DNA of 13,410 nt, taken from positions 1 through 13,410 of the forward strand of contig CAYOBW010000196.1 of NCBI GenBank assembly GCA_964402115.1, in the 5' to 3' direction. How positions within the stretch are numbered: position 1 is the first letter of the stretch; the number at the start of each line of letters is the position of its first letter. Position numbers and translations under genes: made by a program. Of this stretch, positions 1 to 4,705 are shown one piece after another. The notes under the pieces are model-generated. The model ran no database searches. It was not told the origin of the DNA and saw only the letters and a list, made by a program, of their open reading frames with translations. This stretch comes from CAYOBW01 sp964402115. GTDB lineage: Bacteria > Verrucomicrobiota > Kiritimatiellia > UBA8416 > CAYOBW01.

Positions 1-222
1 CCTACGTTCCAATCGGGAAATGGCCGTCTGATGTTACAAAATCAAATCACACCCGTAATTTCTCACAAGTTACGGCGGGGTTCCCTGCAGGTTTACCCGG
101 CAGGAGTCAGAATTTCGGCGCCCGCCCCTTTGATTGCTCTGACATAAGCTTCGCTACCTTTGCGATCTTCTGTCAATTCTGTTCCGAGATCTAACGTTTA
201 CCCCTCTGCCCCTCTGTAACCT
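1..222. other. Left edge, no gene recognised
   Basis: I see no credible coding frame, RNA gene or strong hairpin here. The base composition is less GC-rich than the rest of the window. It lies downstream of the small minus-strand polymerase fragment and may be the decayed remainder of a neighbouring gene or ordinary intergenic DNA. Confidence 0.4.
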
Positions 223-408
223 TCACCTGCTGCTGGCGCGGCGGATGCTGGCGTTCCCGAACTTGCGGCGGATGGCATCAGCAGTGCGGCTTACGCGTAC
301 GTTCTTCTTCGCCGCGGTACGGGCAGCCTCGAACAGCGACAACTGCTGGCCGCCTGGGCAAAAGAGTGTGATTTGAATCACATCCTGCTTGCGGTCGCCG
401 TATGGCAT
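223..408 (-). pseudogene. C-terminal remnant of a Y-family DNA polymerase (DinB/UmuC-like)
   Basis: This 61-codon frame contains QQLSLFEA followed about 20 residues later by ADAIRRKFGNASIRRAS. That pairing resembles the extreme C-terminus of many Y-family (DNA polymerase IV-like) proteins, where a clamp-binding QLSLF motif precedes a helix ending in a 'lRxrFGxxaIRRas' signature. The full protein would be several hundred residues long, but here the frame has a TAG stop 13 codons before its ATG, and I find no palm, finger or little-finger sequence upstream. It is therefore best read as the tail of a lost translesion polymerase gene. It could instead be a small unrelated ORF; the family call rests on one short motif set recognised by eye. 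Confidence 0.4.
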
Positions 409-421
409 CAGGGACGTTCTA

Positions 422-443
422 GGTAACTCTTTTGAGAGTAACC
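422..443. repeat. Imperfect inverted repeat
   Basis: GGTAACTCT is followed after 4 nt by AGAGTAACC, an inverted repeat with one mismatch. It sits just upstream of the polymerase fragment and between two decayed genes. It could be a hairpin or an old operator; no function can be assigned. Confidence 0.4.
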
Positions 444-491
444 ACTAATGAGGTAATTGACACACAGTCGGGGCTCGGATAGGGTCTTGAC

Positions 492-644
492 ATGCCAAGA
501 GTCGGTCGAATCTATCAACGGGCGCTGCGCTAGCATGTGCTCAGTCGCGGGGTCAAGCGGCAGGCGGTTTTCGCTGACGAGGATGATCTGGCCTGCTTTG
601 CGTCGAAGATGCCGTGGTGCGGGCGGTTGCGGGTGAACGGGTGA
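492..644 (+). pseudogene. Interrupted N-terminus of a Y1 (IS200/REP-associated) transposase
   Basis: Reading from the ATG at 492 gives MPRVGRIYQRALR, an in-frame TAG at 531, then HVLSRGVKRQAVFADEDDL and a stop at 642. The order 'MPRxxRI...Alxh(H)VxxRGxxRxxiFxdexD' is the well-known beginning of Y1-type transposases. The early stop and the absence of a downstream HUH motif or catalytic tyrosine in this frame mark it as a remnant. It is a different copy from the intact transposase at 1744-2691 and lies on the opposite strand. The recognition is by eye over about 35 residues. Confidence 0.5.
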
Positions 645-874
645 TCGGCGCCCGCTCCGTTGACGCGAGCCTGAAGATGGAACGTGGGCGCTATCGGGTC
701 AAACGCGGCAGAGCTGTGCGAATTCTGAGGGTGGAACATAGTGGCTACGCTTGCGCTGCCGGTCGAATTCATCGGCGATCCACCTGAACTGAGTTCCGGC
801 GACTTGCTCCTGCCGCCGGACTCGCTGGAAATCGGCGGTTTCGTTCGGTTGGAACGTACTGCACGCGGTCGCAT
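645..874. other. Degenerate stretch without a convincing gene
   Basis: Short open frames exist on both strands, but none has a recognisable motif or a good ribosome binding site. The stretch lies between the transposase remnant and the unidentified minus-strand ORF and is probably decayed coding sequence. Confidence 0.35.
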
Positions 875-1216
875 TCAGGTTCTGAGCGAGTTCTTGGTTC
901 TTTCAGCGGTGTCGTCCGGAGTGTTGTCGGGATCGGGAATCGTCTCGCCTGTGTCGGTGTAGTACCACTCCATGTCGTCTTCCAGACCGTCAACATGCGC
1001 TGCTTCCTTCACTCGCATATCCACGAACTTCAGACGATCTTTTGGGATGCCGGCAGGTATAGGAGGTAATCCCATGGCATGTACCCGATTGTTTTCGCCC
1101 GCGATTACGATTTCTTCCGTCCGCAACACCGCCGGCAAGCGGCCGAGGGTCGCCCGGGCGGAGCGTTTCAGTTCCCGGCGTTCAAGCGCTTGGGCTGGTA
1201 GGTCGGCCTCACCAAA
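875..1216 (-). pseudogene. Unidentified ORF fragment cut by the repeat region
   Basis: The last about 113 codons of a longer minus-strand frame read like genuine protein. They form a basic start (ERRELKRSARATLGRLP), a middle containing LRTEEIVIAGENNRVHAMG, and an acidic end with GLEDDMEWYYTDTG. The frame runs upstream into the TAGTGTCAC hairpins and GC-rich repeats at 1219-1439. There the translation becomes proline/serine-rich low-complexity text repeated in copy 2, which suggests that the real N-terminus was replaced by the repeat. I do not recognise the family. An ATG at about 1075 could give a short complete protein, but it has no obvious Shine-Dalgarno sequence. It might also be non-coding. 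Confidence 0.35.
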
Positions 1217-1218
1217 TA

Positions 1219-1239
1219 GTGACAGGCAAATAGTGTCAC
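1219..1239. repeat. TAGTGTCAC hairpin, copy 1
   Basis: GTGACA and TGTCAC form a perfect 6-bp stem around a 9-nt loop GGCAAATAG. It is followed at 1241 by a further AAATAGTGTCAC unit. A near-identical hairpin occurs at 1465, and a diverged inverted relative lies at 2777-2798 on the other side of the transposase. It is therefore a candidate left-end or REP-like recognition hairpin for that transposase. Confidence 0.6.
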
Positions 1240-1240
1240 G

Positions 1241-1439
1241 AAATAGTGTCACGGGTGTCGGTGGAGAGGGGTGGCGCATCGTGGGGCGGGACTTGGCGGG
1301 ACTCGGTGGGAGGCGAGAATCAGGGGATGGGGCGGGGTAGAGACTGCTCGGAAGGGTTGGAAGCAGAGCGTCCGCGTGCGCGCCAGCCGTGCGGCCGGTG
1401 CAGTGGACGGGAAGAGGGCGCGGGAGAGTTGTCCGTGGA
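1241..1439. repeat. 199-bp direct repeat, unit 1
   Basis: This unit begins AAATAGTGTCACGGGTGTCG and ends GTTGTCCGTGGA. It matches 1474-1672 at a constant offset of 233 bp, with about 11 differences by eye, most of them in the last 80 bp. It is GC-rich and purine-rich on the plus strand. The ORFs predicted across both copies are low-complexity and repeat each other, so they are not credible genes. Confidence 0.85.
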
Positions 1440-1464
1440 TAGCCAAATAGCAAACGCGCAAATA

Positions 1465-1485
1465 GTGACAGGCAAATAGTGTCAC
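1465..1485. repeat. TAGTGTCAC hairpin, copy 2
   Basis: This is the same GTGACA/TGTCAC stem and 9-nt GGCAAATAG loop as at 1219-1239, at the head of the second long repeat. This copy lacks the extra GAAATAGTGTCAC unit found after the first hairpin. Confidence 0.6.
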
Positions 1486-1672
1486 GGGTGTCGGTGGAGA
1501 GGGGTGGCGCATCGTGGGGCGGGACTTGGCGGGACTCGGTGGGAGGCGAGAATCAGGGGATGGGGCGGGGTAGAGACTGCTCGGAAGGGTTGGCAGCGAA
1601 GCGTCCGCGTGCGCGCCAGCCGTGCGGGCGGCGCAGGGGACGGGAAGAGGGTGTTGACGAGTTGTCCGTGGA
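1474..1672. repeat. 199-bp direct repeat, unit 2
   Basis: This is the second copy of the 1241-1439 repeat. It ends about 70 bp before the stop codon of the transposase, which is transcribed toward it. The repeat plus its hairpin may be a transposase-associated non-autonomous unit; this is inference from proximity. Confidence 0.85.
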
Positions 1673-1687
1673 AGCGGCGGACAGCCA

Positions 1688-1717
1688 TCAGCCGGCCGAC
1701 GATGTGTCGGCGGCTGA
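1688..1717. repeat. GC-rich palindrome just after the transposase stop
   Basis: TCAGCC-G-GCCGAC, loop GATGT, then GTCGGCGGCTGA forms a 12-bp stem with a single bulged G. It lies 27 nt past the minus-strand stop of the transposase. No T-run follows in the direction of transcription, so an intrinsic terminator is less likely than a REP-like hairpin or an RNA-end stabiliser. Confidence 0.6.
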
Positions 1718-1743
1718 ATCACCCGTGCTGCGAAGTGGCGCGG

Positions 1744-2691
1744 CTACAGCGTCAGGTTGCGCAGCCGCTTGTAGCAGACCAGTTCGACCCCGGCGAGGGC
1801 GGCGTCCTGCGCGACGGCGAAACGGCGCTTGTCCAGGTGCTCCGCGCCGCGCGCCGCGCTCATGATCTCCGTGACGAACCGCCGTGAACCGATGACCAGG
1901 CCGTCGGCCCAGTAGCGCATGCGGCGCGTGGCTACGGTGCTGAAGGGCAGCGGCTTGCCGGCCGCCTTGACCGCTGCTTCTGCCACATCCTGCGGCTGGC
2001 GGCGGTTCATCTGCCAGGCGAAGGCCTCACGGAAGCGCGTGTGCAGGGCCTGCTGGTCGAACACATGCAGTAAACCCTTGAAGCACGGCATGATGTGCGC
2101 CTCCAGGTTGGCGGCGAAGGGATGGCGTTTCGACCCGCACCAGGCGCCAAAGTCGCTGAAACGGTAGTCGGCGGGATCGGCGACCAGCCCAGCCCGGACG
2201 GGATTCAGCGCGATGTACTGCCAGCAGTCCCAGACCGCCACCCCTTCCTCCAGCAGCGTGTGCTTGAAGCGCCCGGCCCAGAGCGCGCCCCGGCGACGAA
2301 CGGGACGCGTACGGTTGAACCAGCAGGAGAATTGGTGTTGGAGGTCGTGCATGAACCAACTGATGTCGCGCAACTGCTCGGCCGCAGCCCGGCAGCTTTC
2401 GGTGCCGGGCTGCAGTGCTGGCTGCTTCCCGTAGTAGGCGTTGTACCGTGCGCAGGTCTCCTCCTCGGAGGGTGGTTCAGCCGGCGCGAAGAGGACGATG
2501 TGGAAGTGGTTGGACATGACCGTATAGCCAACCACCTCAACGACATAGAGTTGCGATAGCTTGTGCAGCAGGGAGACGAAGTGCTCCTTCTCGACCTCGG
2601 CGAAGGGCCGGTCGCCCGGATCGCCGGCGACGCGGTTGTAGGTGTGGTAGAAGACGTCCCGACCGCTGGGCTTGAGTCGCGGATGGCGCAT
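1744..2691 (-). CDS. REP-associated tyrosine transposase (Y1/HUH family)
   Basis: This 315-residue protein belongs to the single-tyrosine HUH transposases of the IS200/RAYT group, which nick and rejoin single-stranded DNA at hairpins. Visible signatures are TYNRV near residue 18, the metal-binding HFH at residues 62-64 (in YTVMSNHFHIVLF), GALWAGRFK at 135-143 and QYIALNPVRAGLV. In that last motif Tyr159 corresponds to the catalytic tyrosine of the E. coli TnpA-REP 'DYIYINPV' motif. The C-terminal about 100 residues are an accessory region. The start at 2691 is supported by AAGGAG ending 9 nt upstream. The gene looks intact. No TnpB or second transposase is adjacent, which fits a RAYT rather than a classical IS605 element. 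GC-rich palindromes lie immediately outside both ends of the gene, as expected if it acts on REP-like sequences. Confidence 0.93.
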   Translation of the reverse strand: MRHPRLKPSGRDVFYHTYNRVAGDPGDRPFAEVEKEHFVSLLHKLSQLYVVEVVGYTVMSNHFHIVLFAPAEPPSEEETCARYNAYYGKQPALQPGTESCRAAAEQLRDISWFMHDLQHQFSCWFNRTRPVRRRGALWAGRFKHTLLEEGVAVWDCWQYIALNPVRAGLVADPADYRFSDFGAWCGSKRHPFAANLEAHIMPCFKGLLHVFDQQALHTRFREAFAWQMNRRQPQDVAEAAVKAAGKPLPFSTVATRRMRYWADGLVIGSRRFVTEIMSAARGAEHLDKRRFAVAQDAALAGVELVCYKRLRNLTL

Positions 2692-2700
2692 GGGTGCTCA

Positions 2701-2706
2701 CTCCTT
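2701..2706 (-). promoter_or_regulatory. Ribosome binding site of the transposase
   Basis: AAGGAG on the minus strand, 9 nt before the ATG at 2691, fixes this start codon. It lies just inside the palindrome at 2713-2731, so a folded leader could influence its access. Confidence 0.7.
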
Positions 2707-2712
2707 GCTGCA

Positions 2713-2731
2713 GCCGGGCCCCTTGCCCGGC
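2713..2731. repeat. GC-rich REP-like palindrome in the transposase leader
   Basis: GCCGGGC, loop CCCTT, GCCCGGC is a perfect 7-bp stem in the 5' leader of the transposase, 22 nt before its start codon. The same core, (G)GCCGGGC-N5-GCCCGGC(C), recurs at 7590-7610 across the stop codon of the beta-galactosidase. This suggests a small dispersed palindrome family. Confidence 0.6.
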
Positions 2732-2776
2732 CTCTGCATATAGGAAGCCGCGAGCTCTTCCCTTTTCCCGAAATAT

Positions 2777-2798
2777 GTGCAGATAATTTGCCTGGCAC
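2777..2798 (-). repeat. Inverted, diverged copy of the left hairpin (candidate element end)
   Basis: Read on the minus strand this begins GTGCCAGGCAAAT and ends GCAC. It matches the left hairpin's GTGACAGGCAAAT with one mismatch over 13 bases and keeps a short GTGC/GCAC stem. It is inverted relative to the copies at 1219 and 1465, so the transposase is flanked by imperfect terminal inverted repeats. Only a few bases beyond it the sialate esterase frame begins. Confidence 0.5.
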
Positions 2799-2804
2799 CA
2801 ATAG

Positions 2805-3119
2805 GCGGACGAAGGCGCCACGGGGCCCTTGCCGGTGAGCGCGCAGCGGGACGGCGCGGCCGTGTGTGTCGCCTTTCGCGGCGTCGCCGGGGGCTTGCGC
2901 GGGCGGGACAGCCGGCCGCTCGCCGGCTTCGAACTGGCCGGGAAGGACGGCCGCTTCCGTCCGGCGGCCGCGCAGCCCGTCGACGCCCGCACCCTGAGCG
3001 TCGGCGCGGCCGGCGTGGAAGCCCCGGCGGCGGTGCGCTATGCCTGGGCGCCCGACCCCGACGGCAATCTGGTCAACAGCGAAGGCCTGCCCGCCTCGCC
3101 CTTCGTGCTGGAGCTGTGA
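2805..3119 (+). pseudogene. C-terminal fragment of a sialate O-acetylesterase
   Basis: From 2805, right after an in-frame TAG at 2802, the plus strand encodes about 104 residues typical of the end of SGNH-type sialate O-acetylesterases. These are GPLPVSAQRDGAAVCVAF, GGLRGRD, LAGFELAGKDGRF, and the strongly conserved AVRYAWAPDPDGNLVNSEGL followed by PASPF. Full-length family members are about 450-650 residues with an N-terminal GDS motif, which is absent. The fragment begins essentially at the candidate end of the transposase element, so the gene was probably broken there. A TTG at 2829 could in principle start a short protein, but it would lack the catalytic core. The parent enzyme removes O-acetyl groups from sugars and was probably part of a glycan-degradation set. 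Confidence 0.85.
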
Positions 3120-3153
3120 GCGCTGTGAACGCAGCGCGCCGCCCGTTGCCTGT

Positions 3154-3831
3154 TTAGCGGGGCGGGATGACGTAGAAGAGCACGCTGAAGAAATGGCAGA
3201 GGCTGCCGGCCAGGACGAACAGGTGCCAGACGGCGTGGAAGAACGGCCGCTTGACGGCGTAGAAGAGCACGCCGCCCGTGTAGCAGAGGCCGCCCGCCGC
3301 CAGCCAGGCAATGCCGGGCCCCGGCAGCGTGCGCACCAGCGGCTTGATGGCAAAGACAATCACCCAGCCGGCGGCGAGATAGCTGATCACGGAGAGCACC
3401 CGGTAGCGGTGAATGAACAGGATCTGGTAGGTCACGCCGAGGAGCGCCACGCCCCAGATGATGCCGAACAAGACCCACCCCCCGTGCAGTCTCAGGGGCC
3501 CCAGCGCGAACGGGGTGCAGGTGCCGGCCACCAGCAGGTAGATCGAGGAGTGATCGACGACATTGAGCACGCGCTTCGCGAACGGATGGCGCAGGCCGTG
3601 ATACACCGCGGAGGACGCGTACAGCAGCGCCAGGGTGGCGCCGTAAATGCTGCAGCTCACCACGTGCCAGACCGTCCCCCGCAGCACGGCGAAGACCACG
3701 ACCACCGCCAGACAGCCGAGACTCAGCAGGAACCCGATCCCGTGAATGAGCGCATTGACACGCTCTTCGGCCGCCGTCTGCTCGCGGTGCCAGACGCGCG
3801 CGGCGGCTGGAGGGCTCTGTGGTTCCGTCAT
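3154..3831 (-). CDS. Hemolysin III / PAQR-family seven-helix membrane protein
   Basis: This 225-residue protein has seven predicted transmembrane segments and the motifs of the YqfA/hemolysin III branch of the PAQR superfamily. These are EERVNALIHGIG (residues 22-33), SSAVYH with Ser74 and His78, DHSSIYLLVAGTCTPF beginning at Asp93, and HAVWH with His199 and His203 near the last helix. In structurally known PAQR proteins the equivalent histidines bind a metal at a putative hydrolase site. Bacterial members are tied to membrane fluidity homeostasis; the hemolysin name comes from early heterologous assays and says little about function. Length and topology are normal. It stands convergent to the esterase remnant (34 nt gap) and is not obviously in an operon. 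A GGAG lies just upstream of the ATG. Confidence 0.93.
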   Translation of the reverse strand: MTEPQSPPAAARVWHREQTAAEERVNALIHGIGFLLSLGCLAVVVVFAVLRGTVWHVVSCSIYGATLALLYASSAVYHGLRHPFAKRVLNVVDHSSIYLLVAGTCTPFALGPLRLHGGWVLFGIIWGVALLGVTYQILFIHRYRVLSVISYLAAGWVIVFAIKPLVRTLPGPGIAWLAAGGLCYTGGVLFYAVKRPFFHAVWHLFVLAGSLCHFFSVLFYVIPPR

Positions 3832-3925
3832 CTGTCTCCGTGTCGCATGCCCGGATAATCGCGCCTTTGTGCACCTGGTGTCAAAGGCTTTGGCGAGCTC
3901 GGACCCGCGCCGTTCCTGCCGATTC

Positions 3926-4342
3926 TCAGCGGAGCGGGTTCACGACCCGAACGCCGCCGTAGTCCTGGCCGGCGGCAAGGTCCTCCGAGTAGACGGTGGC
4001 GCAGCCGGCTAGGCGGGCGGCGGCAAGGATCAAGGCGTCGAAGTAGCCGGTTTGGAAACGGGCTGCGATCTCCAACGCCAGATCCACGTGCGCCACCGTG
4101 ATCGACCTTACGTCGTGGCGTTTCCAGAGCTGCACCCAGGCAAGGGCCTCCGCGTGCGTGAGCGGCGCGGCACGGCGGCGGCTGGTCGTCGCCCGGTAGA
4201 ACTCACCGAGCACCTGCGTGGACAGGCTCACATCCTTCCGGCGCACGAGTGCCTGGGCCGCTGCCGTCTTCAGCGGTTCGGGGCCACCGGACTCGATGGC
4301 ATAGATCAGGATGTTCGTGTCCAAGAAGATCCTACCGCTCAT
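3926..4342 (-). CDS. vapC: PIN-domain ribonuclease toxin (VapC-like)
   Basis: This 138-residue PIN protein carries the acidic active-site set. Asp8 is in IFLDTNILIYA, Glu47 in QVLGEFYRA, Asp102 in GYFDALILAAA and Glu120/Asp121 in VYSEDLAAG. Such toxins cleave RNA (tRNA or rRNA in known cases) using divalent metal and are neutralised by a cognate antitoxin. The ATG at 4342 lies inside the 3' end of the upstream antitoxin gene (11-nt overlap), with GGAGGA at 4348-4353 giving translational coupling. This gene order, antitoxin first with overlap, is the standard type II arrangement. The actual RNA target cannot be read from sequence. Confidence 0.9.
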   Translation of the reverse strand: MSGRIFLDTNILIYAIESGGPEPLKTAAAQALVRRKDVSLSTQVLGEFYRATTSRRRAAPLTHAEALAWVQLWKRHDVRSITVAHVDLALEIAARFQTGYFDALILAAARLAGCATVYSEDLAAGQDYGGVRVVNPLR

Positions 4343-4583
4343 TCATTTCCTCCCGGTTCGGTTTTTGTCCGATCCGGAAATGCGCCGTGCGTTTCAGCAT
4401 GGCCTCCATCAACCGGTCCCGCTCCCTGGCTGCGGCGGAAACCGAATCGGTGGCCGACTTCACGATGCGCTCGCGCAGGGCTTCCTCGATGAACCGCGTC
4501 AACGTCTCCCCCTGGCCAGCCGCCTGCGCCTTGGCCGCGCGATAGATCTCGTCGTTAATGCGAAGCGTTGTCTGCATGACCAC
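4332..4583 (-). CDS. vapB: Ribbon-helix-helix antitoxin partner (VapB-like)
   Basis: This 83-residue protein has an N-terminal ribbon-helix-helix DNA-binding module, with the strand MQTTLRIND followed by helices EIYRAAKAQAAG and TLTRFIEEALRERI. A charged C-terminal tail (about residues 45-83) would wrap the toxin. It is immediately upstream of, and overlaps, the PIN toxin, so it should both neutralise that toxin and autoregulate the pair. Two starts are possible: GTG at 4583 (AGGG about 7 nt upstream) or ATG at 4577, which gives the canonical MQTTLRI start. Neither has a strong Shine-Dalgarno, and a promoter placed just upstream could even make a leaderless transcript beginning at the ATG. 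Confidence 0.85.
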   Translation of the reverse strand: MVMQTTLRINDEIYRAAKAQAAGQGETLTRFIEEALRERIVKSATDSVSAAARERDRLMEAMLKRTAHFRIGQKPNREEMNER

Positions 4584-4612
4584 AACGTAACCCTATCTGT
4601 CTTATCTGTCAA
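4584..4612 (-). promoter_or_regulatory. Candidate promoter and operator of the toxin-antitoxin pair
   Basis: On the minus strand a perfect TTGACA (4607-4612) is followed after 17 nt by TACGTT (4584-4589), a weak -10 match. Overlapping this promoter is a tandem repeat, TATCTGTC on the plus strand at 4594-4601 and again at 4603-4610 (9-bp period). Ribbon-helix-helix antitoxins commonly bind such short tandem sites. With this spacing, transcription would begin at or very near the ATG at 4577. Confidence 0.35.
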
Positions 4613-4705
4613 ATGATAGATCTCAGCCTCGACCCGTTTGCGTGGGCGCGCACGGTTTCAGTTCTCACGGAGACGGAACCCGGGTGACGCGAAGCAGGAC
4701 GAGGT

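Noticed and set aside
1219..1485. TAGTGTCAC repeats as a CRISPR array
   Set aside because: There are only a few short units with irregular spacing, the intervening sequence is itself repeated, and no cas genes are present.
1249..1887. Several overlapping ORFs of 68-157 codons across the repeat region on both strands
   Set aside because: They are translations of the 199-bp direct repeats and the transposase antisense strand, are low in complexity and repeat each other word for word.
2205..3359. 384-codon minus-strand frame running through the transposase, the esterase remnant and part of the hemolysin III gene
   Set aside because: It is out of frame with all three recognisable sequences, is Ser/Arg/Pro-rich and has no motif.
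3038..3874. Large ORFs on both strands overlapping the hemolysin III gene
   Set aside because: The seven-helix PAQR protein with its conserved histidines explains this DNA; the alternatives are compositional shadows.
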